Source: a virus. Taken from it: a DNA stretch of 20,426 bases. The notes under the pieces were generated by a model. The model searched no databases and was not told the origin of the DNA. It was given only the letters and a program-made list of their open reading frames with translations. The position numbers and the translations under genes are program-made. The stretch is taken from positions 1-20,426 of IMG/VR virus record IMGVR_UViG_3300025889_001197; one strand, written 5' to 3'. The number at the start of each line of letters is the position of its first letter. Within the stretch, counting starts at the first letter, position 1. Below are positions 1 to 6,874 of this stretch, in pieces.

Positions 1-83
1 GCAGCTTGAGTTGTTGTTGTTGTAAATGGAGCTGAGGTAGTAGTAGTGGTTGTAACTGGAGCAGACGTAGTAGTTGTCGTAGT
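1..83 (-). repeat. Threonine-codon repeat, unit TTTTTSAP
   Basis: The end of the partial gene encodes successive units of five or six Thr followed by SAPV, then five Thr and SAPF, then five Thr and QAA. The unit is 9 to 10 codons. Thr codons are mixed (ACT, ACA, ACG, ACC), so the repeat is clearer in protein than in DNA, which suggests selection on the peptide rather than recent DNA slippage. The repeat touches the window edge and may continue. Confidence 0.75.
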
Positions 84-308
84 AGCCTGAATCTCCCCCT
101 GAAAACTCCAAGTACCATCACCGTTATTTGTTAGAACTTGACCGTATTCACCATCTCCTCCTCTAACATGAAGAGCTAATCCTTGTACAGTATAATTTTT
201 TGTATGTTTAAAAAACTGAGAGTCTTGACCAACTACCTTATCGTTTGGTGATATGGCTTGGTCTTCTGTGTAATCATTAATTTCTTTTTGTGTACCTCTA
301 ATTCTCAT
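1..308 (-). CDS. Fibre-like virion protein with Thr-rich tail, 3' end cut by window edge
   Basis: This is an incomplete gene: 102 codons are visible and the stop lies beyond the left edge. It starts with ATG inside a TAATG overlap with the stop of the preceding gene, which fixes the start. Residues 1 to about 72 carry a short module (EDQAISPNDKVVG, then YTVQGLALHV, then GQVLTNNGDGTWSF). The same module occurs in the neighbouring 66-aa protein, so the two look like tandem paralogs. The GQVL...G.G.W pattern is typical of short fibre or collar modules in tailed phages (established knowledge). From residue 76 the protein becomes nearly pure threonine, broken by SAPV and SAPF, a mucin-like spacer. 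A role as a fibre or surface appendage on the virion is inferred. The C-terminal domain after the Thr tract is unseen. Confidence 0.7.
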   Translation of the reverse strand, partial: MRIRGTQKEINDYTEDQAISPNDKVVGQDSQFFKHTKNYTVQGLALHVRGGDGEYGQVLTNNGDGTWSFQGEIQATTTTTTSAPVTTTTTTSAPFTTTTTQA

Positions 309-508
309 TATGGATTATCCCAATAAACCCCACCAAGACCGTCAGATTTTAACACCTGTCCAGCCTGACCTCCTGATGGAATAATGTATGCCTTAAGATC
401 GCCTACGGTAAATTTTTTGGTTACGTTGTTATCGTCCCCATCACTACCTAATAGGACATCCGTATCAGATATCTGTTGATCCTTAACGTATGTTTCAATT
501 CTTGGCAT
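308..508 (-). CDS. Short fibre-module virion protein (66 aa)
   Basis: A 66-residue protein that shares its plan with the next gene downstream: a KDQQISDTDVLLGSD segment, a TKKFTVGDLKAYI segment, and a GQAGQVLKSDGLGGVYWDN ending. The ending is common in phage fibre and collar proteins, where it forms short trimeric modules (family knowledge). No signal peptide or membrane segment is seen. Its stop overlaps the next start as TAATG, so translation of the two is probably coupled. It begins 6 bases after the stop of the 98-aa membrane protein. A virion adaptor or fibre-base role is inferred from similarity of design and from the fibre genes upstream. It lacks the Thr-rich extension of its neighbour. 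Confidence 0.65.
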   Translation of the reverse strand: MPRIETYVKDQQISDTDVLLGSDGDDNNVTKKFTVGDLKAYIIPSGGQAGQVLKSDGLGGVYWDNP

Positions 509-514
509 ATGTTT

Positions 515-811
515 TTATTTTTTAGGCTTTCTTCCTGGTCTTGTTTTACCTGTTGCAGCTGCTGGAATATCTCCTAGTTGATTACCTACTTCTTTAATAG
601 CCTTACCAACGTCTTTAAGCTCTTCTCCTACACGATCTACACGAATAGATACATCTTCCTTCAGTTCAGCCATTTTCTCCTCTAAGAGGTCAGGAATCAT
701 GTTATTGTTGTCGTCACGAGTCAGACCTTTTCTAGTCATCCAAATTGCTGCAATGTTAACCACCACTAAAAGTGCTATAACTGCGATTAAAATAAAAATA
801 ATAGTTGTCAT
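515..811 (-). CDS. Small membrane protein with calcium-loop-like motif and coiled coil (98 aa)
   Basis: Residues 4 to about 25 form one strong hydrophobic segment (IIFILIAVIALLVVVNIAAI), so this is a single-span membrane protein. Just after it, residues 33 to 44 read DDNNNMIPDLLE, with acidic or Asn residues spaced like the calcium loop of thrombospondin type 3 or dockerin repeats. Residues 42 to 80 are charged and heptad-like, probably a coiled coil, and the tail is basic (RPGRKPKK). The exact family is not recognised. Its position with two other small membrane proteins suggests a holin, spanin-like or envelope-associated role, but no lysin is visible, so this is only an inference. The start is the first ATG, placed in an A/T-rich leader. 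Confidence 0.65.
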   Translation of the reverse strand: MTTIIFILIAVIALLVVVNIAAIWMTRKGLTRDDNNNMIPDLLEEKMAELKEDVSIRVDRVGEELKDVGKAIKEVGNQLGDIPAAATGKTRPGRKPKK

Positions 812-826
812 ATGTAAAAATTAAAA

Positions 827-1075
827 TTAAGCCCTTTTTGAGCCTCCTCTGGCTCTGTTTTTCTTTCTATGTTCGTATACTAATGTACCGTTTTTGTGAG
901 AGCAGTCCATTTGATCTCCGTTTCCGTATTTCTTATTCTTCCTGTTAAACTTATTACATTCAACACGCTTTTTAACTTGCTCTTTTTTCTTTTGAAACTT
1001 TTTATCATAGGTAGACTTTACAGCCCTTGCTTCAGGATTGTCTCTATAGTATCGTGCTGTTCTGCCTAATGCCAT
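827..1075 (-). CDS. Small basic phage protein (82 aa), unknown function
   Basis: A strongly basic protein rich in Lys and Arg from end to end (for example KKFQKKKEQVKKRVECNK at about 25 to 42), with no membrane segment. The N-terminus (MALGRTARYYRDNPEAR) and the pattern of a KKRVE segment followed by a D.SH motif and a closing N-R-G-G-like segment match a small protein I associate with marine phages. The D-C-S-H part recalls a reduced HNH-type fold, but the other catalytic positions cannot be shown, so I do not call it a nuclease. Nucleic-acid binding is plausible from charge alone. Its ATG overlaps the stop of the 94-aa gene as TAATG, which supports the start and suggests coupled translation. 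Confidence 0.6.
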   Translation of the reverse strand: MALGRTARYYRDNPEARAVKSTYDKKFQKKKEQVKKRVECNKFNRKNKKYGNGDQMDCSHKNGTLVYEHRKKNRARGGSKRA

Positions 1076-1359
1076 TACTTTCTTTTATCTACTTTTAAGT
1101 ACTCTAAATCTTTCATAAAGTCCCTCATCTCTAAAGTAATATTTCTTACTTCTGCTTCGAGTTGTCTTTGTGCTTTCCAAGTGTACTCTTTTTCGTTGTA
1201 TTTAAGTTTAGTAACCTCTGTGGTATTAGCATCTATCTTGGCACTCAAAGTATAGTAAGAACCAATAATAGAAGCAAACATTGCAGCTATAGTTATTATC
1301 TGTGTGATGCTGATTGAAACATCAGCTTTTCCATCTCCGTCTATATCAATTTTTGCCAT
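1075..1359 (-). CDS. Small membrane protein with N-terminal DxDxDG loop (94 aa)
   Basis: The protein opens with IDIDGDGKAD (D5, D7, D9, D13), a calcium-loop-like motif as in dockerin or EF-hand loops. A hydrophobic segment follows at about 17 to 40 (ITQIITIAAMFASIIGSYY), then a charged, coiled-coil-like region to the C-terminus. The topology is one span with most of the protein on one side. Such proteins sit among holin and lysis-accessory genes in some phages, but no family assignment can be proven here. The gene overlaps the upstream 49-aa membrane gene by 14 bases and its stop overlaps the next start as TAATG, so the three form a tightly packed set. Confidence 0.65.
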   Translation of the reverse strand: MAKIDIDGDGKADVSISITQIITIAAMFASIIGSYYTLSAKIDANTTEVTKLKYNEKEYTWKAQRQLEAEVRNITLEMRDFMKDLEYLKVDKRK

Positions 1360-1495
1360 TTAGTTTCTTTGTTATTTGTATTATTGTATATCCTATCGCC
1401 AAGATTAATGAAATCGTTTGAAGATAGGGATTAATCTCCGTTATTGATATTGCTAATGCTATTGCGTTGAATCCGTATATCTTCAATTGTTCCAT
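1346..1495 (-). CDS. 49-aa small membrane protein
   Basis: This short gene fills the otherwise empty stretch between the large adhesin and the 94-aa gene. ATG at 1495 lies 3 bases after the adhesin stop, and the frame runs to TGA at 1346, inside the next gene. The product starts MEQLKIYGFNAIALAIS and has a central hydrophobic run (PYLQTISLILAIGYTIIQIT) followed by a short Lys/Asn-rich tail (KKLNGKN). There may be one or two short membrane segments. The plan (short KIYGFNA-type start, hydrophobic middle, basic tail) resembles small membrane proteins of Bacteroidota phages that are sometimes proposed to be holins. That function is not shown by the sequence. Confidence 0.7.
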   Translation of the reverse strand: MEQLKIYGFNAIALAISITEINPYLQTISLILAIGYTIIQITKKLNGKN

Positions 1496-1498
1496 TGT

Positions 1499-3184
1499 TT
1501 ATGCTATTGCTAAATAGATGTATGTGTCTCCGTTATTGTTTGTAGAAAAAGATGTTGTGCTATTAACCTGAAATCCATTATCGACAATATCAATATGTGC
1601 AGTTCCTACTGCTGCTTCTATATCAGATGTATCTGCTTCAAGAACATCATTTATAGGGTTTGTTGTTCCGCTTCTTATAGTATCGAAAATAACCCAACTT
1701 GCTGCGGTATCTGTATTTTTTATCATTACCCATCTTGGTCTAAAACCAACAACAACATCAACTTCTCCTGTACCTCCTGTATAACTCCCCACCTTCTGAT
1801 ACCCATCTATATTTGCGAAGCAGTAGGCGATGTAATCTCTACCACTTAAACCTGAATCTCCATCATTTTGAATGTTTATAACACTTGCGGAAGGTGTATT
1901 TAACCAAGTACTTGATGTATGTTCAGCAAGAGTAGAGTTTAATAACATTTTTCTTTGTGCTCCACCAATAGAAGTATAAACACCCCAATTACCTACATTA
2001 TTAGTATTTTTAATTATTATTAAATCGGGCGCAACAGATAATCCGTGACCTACAGAAGCGGTAGTTCCTGCGCCACTATATTTAACAATACTAAACCCTG
2101 CATTAGGATTTGCACTAACTGTTGAGGTTATACTTCCATCTGTGTTTGATACTGCTGCACCTCCTGCTTTCCAACACCAAGCTACATAAGTTCTTCCACT
2201 ACCTACAGTTTGCACACCTCCTGCAACAGTAAACCCATTAGTATCTAAAGAACTAATATATCCATCAGCATCATAAGTCCCTTCAGATGCAGTAACATTT
2301 GTATATAATGATTGTCCACTTCCTGCACCTCTTACTGAATCTTGTAATATATGGAATGTAGCGTGACTACGACCCTTAACCCAAACCAAATCAGGTTGGA
2401 ATGCCATACCTAAAAAGTTTACGTTGGTAGGTGTTCCGTCATAAGCGTATGATACATTTGTTGCTGTTCCGTTGTATGTACCTCCTGTATCTAAAGCATT
2501 CCCCTCTAATTCATACAATGCAACACCACTACCATCATCAAATATATCTGTAGTTGATTTTGTAGCTGATGCTGATGTTTCGTCGTATAAAGTTGTTATT
2601 TCGCTTGATGATAATTCTTTATTAAATATACGTACTTGGTCTATTTTTGCAGGTATAAAAGCATCTGCTCTTCTTGAACCTATTGTATTTTGGTCTGCAG
2701 TAACATAATTACTTACTGTTCCTCCTGTTTGCTGCACTTTATCTATATATAGTTCAGCGGAAGAACTTGTAAAATTTGCTGCTATATGATACCATTGATT
2801 TGTAGTTATTGCAGAGTTTGATTTAACATTACTGCCGTTTGAGTTTGCATATTGTGCTAAAACATATCCCGAATCTGAAGATAAAAAATTAATTCCATAT
2901 CCATTTTCAAATTCAATTAAAACATCTGTATCAGGAGTTGAAGTAAAAAAAACAAACATTGAAACTGCCATAGTAGAAGATTGTACACCTGATGGCAAAT
3001 CTATATCGCTACTACTCCCATTAAAAGCAGCACCCTTTCTTATATACCCTGTTATCTTTTGTGTACCACCATTCCCTGTATAGGTTACAGTTTCAAAGTT
3101 TTGTAGTGGGTCAAATGCTGCTGCTGCTGCAGGTTGAGAGGCTACAATACCTCCTGTCGTAAAAAACTTTTTATTAAATCCCAT
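1499..3184 (-). CDS. Tail fibre adhesin: LamG-like lectin domain plus triplicated C-terminal module
   Basis: A 561-residue probable receptor-binding fibre. Residues about 51 to 202 form a concanavalin/LamG-type domain: AAFNGSSSDIDLP at its start, NQWYHIAANF in the middle and IDQVRIFNKELSSSEITTLY at its end. From about 255 the protein has a domain common in marine phage fibres (I associate it with DUF7483). It contains three related segments: FQPDLVWVKGRSHATFHI (262), VAPDLIIIKNTNNVGNWGVY (384) and FRPRWVMIKNTDTAASWVIF (481). There is no signal peptide; the N-terminal Ala run (19 to 23) may be a flexible linker. It starts in a TAATG overlap with the 155-aa accessory gene. LamG domains usually bind glycans, so recognition of host surface sugar is inferred. 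Confidence 0.8.
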   Translation of the reverse strand: MGFNKKFFTTGGIVASQPAAAAAFDPLQNFETVTYTGNGGTQKITGYIRKGAAFNGSSSDIDLPSGVQSSTMAVSMFVFFTSTPDTDVLIEFENGYGINFLSSDSGYVLAQYANSNGSNVKSNSAITTNQWYHIAANFTSSSAELYIDKVQQTGGTVSNYVTADQNTIGSRRADAFIPAKIDQVRIFNKELSSSEITTLYDETSASATKSTTDIFDDGSGVALYELEGNALDTGGTYNGTATNVSYAYDGTPTNVNFLGMAFQPDLVWVKGRSHATFHILQDSVRGAGSGQSLYTNVTASEGTYDADGYISSLDTNGFTVAGGVQTVGSGRTYVAWCWKAGGAAVSNTDGSITSTVSANPNAGFSIVKYSGAGTTASVGHGLSVAPDLIIIKNTNNVGNWGVYTSIGGAQRKMLLNSTLAEHTSSTWLNTPSASVINIQNDGDSGLSGRDYIAYCFANIDGYQKVGSYTGGTGEVDVVVGFRPRWVMIKNTDTAASWVIFDTIRSGTTNPINDVLEADTSDIEAAVGTAHIDIVDNGFQVNSTTSFSTNNNGDTYIYLAIA

Positions 3185-3651
3185 TAGTCAAGGTTTGGTA
3201 AAGAATAAGAAACTACCGCTTTCTTTGTTGTAAGTGCGTTAATCTCCGCTTCTTTAGTTGCACAATCAGTTCTCAATGCCGCTCTTGCATCCAACACATC
3301 TTGAGGTGCTGAAGTACCCTCTTGGCTTCTGATAATGTACCAATCTGTCTCTGCTAATTTTCTATTGTATAAACTCTTTAAATTTGCTATTTTACTTTCC
3401 TTTAACTCGGCTACTGTTTGAGACCAAGTTCTATCAATCACAGGGTAAGTAAATACGCTATTATCTCCATCCCATTCAAGGTCTCCCAAGTATTGAGTTG
3501 CTGAATCGAAGCTTGGTGTTACAACATCATAGAATCCTGCAGCTTCCCAATCAGAAGATGATAGTAGATTAAATCCTGCTATTACACTACCCCACGATTT
3601 AGGTATTGTAGTATATCTTTTTATTGCTCCGTCTATTTGTATTGCTTTCAT
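3184..3651 (-). CDS. Probable tail fibre accessory or assembly protein (155 aa)
   Basis: The C-terminal half (about 95 to 140) reads YNRKLAETDWYIIRSQEG followed by APQDVLDARAALRT. This layout, with ETDWY..R...G...P..V...R..LR, is found in small fibre-assembly or fibre-tip proteins of many phages (for example DUF4376-like and tail fibre assembly families). The N-terminal half is unlike anything I can name. It lies directly between two fibre genes (2 bases after the 253-aa fibre, and TAATG-coupled to the LamG adhesin). That supports a role in folding or attaching the adhesin, or as a minor fibre subunit. The family call is tentative; the fibre context is strong. Confidence 0.65.
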   Translation of the reverse strand: MKAIQIDGAIKRYTTIPKSWGSVIAGFNLLSSSDWEAAGFYDVVTPSFDSATQYLGDLEWDGDNSVFTYPVIDRTWSQTVAELKESKIANLKSLYNRKLAETDWYIIRSQEGTSAPQDVLDARAALRTDCATKEAEINALTTKKAVVSYSLPNLD

Positions 3652-3653
3652 AA

Positions 3654-4415
3654 TTATGCGGTTGTATCAGTTGTATAAGTTGCTACTGCCCAAGTTAAGA
3701 TTGCATCTCCATCTGTATCATCTACACAAAGGACTTGAATAATGTTTGTTGCTGCGGTATCTAAATCATTAGTACCTACTTTGTTTATCGCAACTGTTGT
3801 AAATGTACTTGCAGATAAAGTAAGTACTGCACTTGATAAACTACCTGAAAGTATAATATCTATAACCTGACCTGTTTTCATATTTTGAATATCTAAGGTA
3901 GCAGTTCCTAAAGCTCCTGTAAGGTTAAATGCAGCATAAGTGCTTCCATCTAAAGCTATAGTCCCACTTGTAGTAGCTATATCTTGAATTGCAGTATATC
4001 TACCTTCTAATTTACTGTGGGTAACTCCATCGTCTTTAATTCTAACTACACCTGAACCATCACTTGCAGATAACTCGATAGTAGAATCATCAACACTAAC
4101 TTCAATTTCGTCAGCGTTAGCGGTAATACCATCTCCTCCTACCACATTTAAAGTAGCATCCCCAGAAGTAGAACCTCCAGTTAAACCATCTCCTGCTATA
4201 ATGGCTGTAATATCTCCATCAAGATAGGGAGCTAAATCTACTGTATCTGTTGTACCATCAGGCTTTGTTAAAGTAAGTGTGTTTGATGCTAAAGTCAAGT
4301 CTGGTTTAGCGTACACCTCATTAAAATTGTCGTTTACAATATCGAAGGCATCCCTTAATGGAGTTCCTGTACCATCATTGGCTGTAGTCCCAATATTTAC
4401 TGTTTGTTTTGCCAT
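3654..4415 (-). CDS. Beta-structured tail fibre protein (253 aa)
   Basis: The N-terminus VNIGTTANDGTGTPLRDAFD followed by NDNFNEVY is a motif widely seen at the start of phage fibre and appendage proteins. The rest is Gly/Thr/Asp-rich and probably forms repetitive beta structure: alternating short strands and GDG turns (GDGLTGGSTSGDATLNV, GGDGITANADEIEVSV), then a KDDGVTHSKLEG segment that resembles the linker before C-terminal fibre domains. There is no membrane segment or signal peptide. It opens the fibre cluster together with the accessory and LamG proteins. A trimeric proximal fibre is the simplest reading; the exact attachment point is not visible. Confidence 0.75.
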   Translation of the reverse strand: MAKQTVNIGTTANDGTGTPLRDAFDIVNDNFNEVYAKPDLTLASNTLTLTKPDGTTDTVDLAPYLDGDITAIIAGDGLTGGSTSGDATLNVVGGDGITANADEIEVSVDDSTIELSASDGSGVVRIKDDGVTHSKLEGRYTAIQDIATTSGTIALDGSTYAAFNLTGALGTATLDIQNMKTGQVIDIILSGSLSSAVLTLSASTFTTVAINKVGTNDLDTAATNIIQVLCVDDTDGDAILTWAVATYTTDTTA

Positions 4416-4425
4416 TTTATTTTAT

Positions 4426-4650
4426 TTATAATTGCGTTTTATCTGCTGTAAATTGTGTTGTATCTGCTGTTAAATCTCCTCCAAAATAGCTAATCAAATC
4501 TGCTGTAAAAGGTGTTACTGGAACACTTGACCAACACTCTGGTGCAGAAAAATCAGGTATAAAATAAGTTGTATATTGTTCATCTAGTCCCCAACCATCG
4601 TTGGTTTCCATATCACAGTATATTTTTCCCCAATTTATTAGATTCGCCAT
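4426..4650 (-). CDS. Small structural protein with TADxT repeats (74 aa)
   Basis: The protein starts MANLINWGKIYCDMETNDGW, a beginning I recognise from short proteins near connector and fibre genes of flavobacterial phages. The C-terminal third has repeated TAD motifs: PFTADL, LTADTTQ, FTADKTQ. Related TADTT segments occur in the 362-aa tail protein elsewhere in this window (residues about 160 to 180). No domain of known function is seen. It sits between the head-tail connector and the first fibre gene, so a role at the head-tail or fibre junction is possible but inferred only from position. The start is supported by the conserved-looking first residues. Confidence 0.6.
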   Translation of the reverse strand: MANLINWGKIYCDMETNDGWGLDEQYTTYFIPDFSAPECWSSVPVTPFTADLISYFGGDLTADTTQFTADKTQL

Positions 4651-4719
4651 CTTTCTTTTTTAAGTAATTATTTAACTTAATTATGTTCTTTTTCTTTGGT
4701 TTGTATTGTTTCTTCTTTT

Positions 4720-5223
4720 CTATAAAACCCATCCTTGGTATAAAGCATCTTTATCAGGATATATATCCTCGTTATTGTTTGTATAGTACTCTGGAAATTT
4801 AGTACTCGCATTGTAACTCATATACTCAATAAATCTATTGGCATAATACTCAGCATAATCTCTTTCCTTGGCAATCAAACTATCTATCTCCTCCTTTAAA
4901 GGTTGTGTAGAATTCTCAGAAGTATGTTTATATACTCCTCCGTTTGCAATAGTATATGCTGCAAAAGGCAAATACTCACTCATCGCAAAGTGAATCAACA
5001 TTGGCTGAACGTATTCATTTACCAAAGTCAAGTAATCCCCACTTAAACTACTAGAAGCAATATCACTACTTATCTTATCATATAAATCAGTTCCAAGGTA
5101 GTTTTGTATATGGATTTCTTGTGCTAGTTTGATAAACTGAATGAACTTGTCAGTATCAACACTCCCACTTAAAGCGGTGTTTTTGACTAAGTCTGCTCTC
5201 TTAATAAATAGTGCTGTTGCCAT
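4720..5223 (-). CDS. Head-tail connector / adaptor protein (DUF6712-like, 167 aa)
   Basis: A mostly helical 167-residue protein placed directly after the portal, the usual place of the gp6-type head completion protein that docks on the portal ring. Features fit this class: an N-terminal helix-forming segment (FIKRADLVKNTALSGSVD), a central QEIHIQNYLGTDLYDKI helix, and PMLIHFAMSEYLPFAAY before an N-G-G turn. I associate this arrangement with the DUF6712 family of Bacteroidota phages. The start overlaps the portal stop as TAATG, so translation is probably coupled and the two products are made together. About 70 bases of AT-rich DNA with no clear terminator separate it from the following gene. 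Confidence 0.75.
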   Translation of the reverse strand: MATALFIKRADLVKNTALSGSVDTDKFIQFIKLAQEIHIQNYLGTDLYDKISSDIASSSLSGDYLTLVNEYVQPMLIHFAMSEYLPFAAYTIANGGVYKHTSENSTQPLKEEIDSLIAKERDYAEYYANRFIEYMSYNASTKFPEYYTNNNEDIYPDKDALYQGWVL

Positions 5224-6440
5224 TATTCTGTCTCTTCTATTTGCTGTTCAACTTCGGTTGATTTTTTTACTCCTGTTTCTTTTTCTATTTCTTGGTCGCT
5301 GATTGCGTTAGTCAAATCCGTAAACTCTAAAGGTTGTAGCGTTTTAAAGTATAAGTCTAATTCAATTCCGTTGTAATCTAATATAGATTCTAAAGCATCA
5401 ATAATAGTTACCTGCATTGGTCTAATAACTGTGTTGTCCATCAACAGAGAAGCTGTTTGGAGCTCTTCAGCATTATTGCCAAGACCAGTATTGTCCTTAA
5501 TCCCTACTAACATCGGAGATACTATTCTATGGGATACCATTACCTTCTTCATACTCTCGTCAGAAAGGAATTGATATTGTTGGTGGGCATCTGAAATAGT
5601 TACAGGATCTATTGTTGCAGCTAATTCTTTGCTATCATTAAATGCCAAGATAAACTTACCTGCGTTAGATGTTCCGCTAAACTTCTCGTAGATTGCTCTT
5701 TCTATAGCATCTCTCTGTTCTTTATCAGGAGTACCATTATTGAAGTTAATCAACATACTAGGCTGTAAACCATTTTGTATATTGCTTATATGGTAATTGG
5801 CAATCTCTTCCTCTAACTCAGCATACTGTAAGCCTCCTTGATAATCAACAGGACTATAATAGTAGAACCCTGCTCTATAAGGTCTGATATAAAGAATCTC
5901 AATACTATCTTGACTCATCCCAAACGCAGATATACGCTTTGGCTTATCATTCTTTTGTACTTTCTCCCAATCACTACTATAGTAATATGCTTTTATTTCT
6001 CCATCTACAGCTTTCTCAGCTCTTAGCGTTTCTATAGGCATGTGGGCAACTTGTGCTATTCTCGATCTGTCTTTAGAATAGATTACTTGTAAAGCAGCCT
6101 GTCCCATCATTTTATAATCGTAGCAAATCTTCTTCATACAGTCCTTGCTGAATAAAGACTTCATTTCTTGATATCCTATTGAATTCTTATCGGAATCAGT
6201 AGCGTCTAAGCCTCTCCCATATATCATCTCAGATATCCCATTGATTGCAGCATTATTTGTAGGAGACCCATTGTATCTATCGATTAGATACTGAAAGTAC
6301 ATATTATCACTTCCGTATTCAACCCAATCGTATCTCTTTGATTCTACAATTTCAGGTGCTGTATATGAGGCTAAATTCACAACGTGAATGGCATCTTTTA
6401 CTTTATTAGCTACAGTTTTATTATAATTCTTTCTTGACAT
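5223..6440 (-). CDS. Portal protein
   Basis: A 405-residue portal, the dodecameric ring at the capsid vertex through which DNA enters and leaves. Portal-like features include an N-terminal segment around YDWVEYGSDNMYFQYLIDRY, then NNAAINGISEMIYGRGL, a KKICYDYKMMGQAALQVIYS region, a central wing with IEILYIRPYRAGFYYYSPVD, and the stem/clip part LQYAELEEEIANYHISNIQN. Further on is the SHRIVSPMLVGIKDNTGLG segment with NNAEELQTAS, typical of phage portals. The C-terminus is a Glu-rich tail (QQIEETE). The length is within the range for small portals. It is TAATG-coupled to genes on both sides. Terminase would normally be close by but is not in this window. Confidence 0.88.
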   Translation of the reverse strand: MSRKNYNKTVANKVKDAIHVVNLASYTAPEIVESKRYDWVEYGSDNMYFQYLIDRYNGSPTNNAAINGISEMIYGRGLDATDSDKNSIGYQEMKSLFSKDCMKKICYDYKMMGQAALQVIYSKDRSRIAQVAHMPIETLRAEKAVDGEIKAYYYSSDWEKVQKNDKPKRISAFGMSQDSIEILYIRPYRAGFYYYSPVDYQGGLQYAELEEEIANYHISNIQNGLQPSMLINFNNGTPDKEQRDAIERAIYEKFSGTSNAGKFILAFNDSKELAATIDPVTISDAHQQYQFLSDESMKKVMVSHRIVSPMLVGIKDNTGLGNNAEELQTASLLMDNTVIRPMQVTIIDALESILDYNGIELDLYFKTLQPLEFTDLTNAISDQEIEKETGVKKSTEVEQQIEETE

Positions 6441-6781
6441 TATATAAATATATATTCGTTATCGAAACTAGTTTCCTCGGTGTATTCGTCTTTATTTACA
6501 AAATACTTATCTAAGGAAGTTTGATTAGTACAATAAATTAGACCTCTATATATAATTTCATCATCCTCGCTACTCACTTGAACTTTGTAGCTATATAAGT
6601 TATCTTCCTCAATACTAAAATCCCCACTAAGCACCATATAGTTTCCATCATCACTTTTAGATGGGGTAACAGTTGCTGTGGTTCTTGTTGCCTTATTAGT
6701 TAACTTTATAACTGGGTTGGCAGAATCCTTCCTTGGAATTATCTTTAATTCTTGAGGGGATGTTGTCGTTAATATATCCAT
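6440..6781 (-). CDS. Hypothetical structural-region protein (113 aa)
   Basis: A small protein of unknown function, TAATG-coupled to the portal gene. I chose ATG at 6781 (MDILTTTSPQELKIIPR). The frame is open further up to a TTG at 6826, but that codon lies inside the T-tract of the terminator at 6825 to 6849, so the longer form is unlikely. The product looks like one compact beta domain: KIIPRKDSANPVIKL, ATRTTATVTPS, YMVLSGDFSI and YSYKVQVSS look like successive strands, ending in an acidic tail. The fold recalls a small Ig-like or jelly-roll domain. Position between tail protein and portal suggests a virion or assembly role, but nothing proves it. Confidence 0.6.
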   Translation of the reverse strand: MDILTTTSPQELKIIPRKDSANPVIKLTNKATRTTATVTPSKSDDGNYMVLSGDFSIEEDNLYSYKVQVSSEDDEIIYRGLIYCTNQTSLDKYFVNKDEYTEETSFDNEYIFI

Positions 6782-6824
6782 ACTAAAATAACCACCACCT
6801 ATTGAATTGTTTTTACTAAGGTAC

Positions 6825-6849
6825 AAAAAAAGGAGGCATATAGCCTCCT
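6825..6849 (-). terminator. Rho-independent terminator after the major tail protein
   Basis: Read on the minus strand: AGGAGGC, loop TATAT, then GCCTCCT, followed by a run of T. The stem is a perfect 7 bp with a 5-base loop, and six further T residues follow the last stem base. It starts 25 bases after the stop of the tail protein gene and precedes the 113-aa gene, so it would lower transcription into the portal group. Confidence 0.88.
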
Positions 6850-6874
6850 AATTTATTAGTAAACAGCGTATTGA

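Noticed and set aside
1499-4415. Diversity-generating retroelement target in the fibre genes
   Set aside because: No reverse transcriptase gene and no template-like repeat of any fibre 3' end can be seen in the window.
4651-4719. Possible hairpin or promoter in the 70-base AT-rich gap after the connector gene
   Set aside because: The only inverted repeat is a 4-bp AAGT/ACTT stem with mismatches, and no TAnnTTTG or T-tract is present on the minus strand.
6440-6826. Longer 128-aa form of the gene before the portal, starting at TTG
   Set aside because: The TTG lies in the T-tract of a strong terminator, and an ATG 15 codons further in gives a sensible start.
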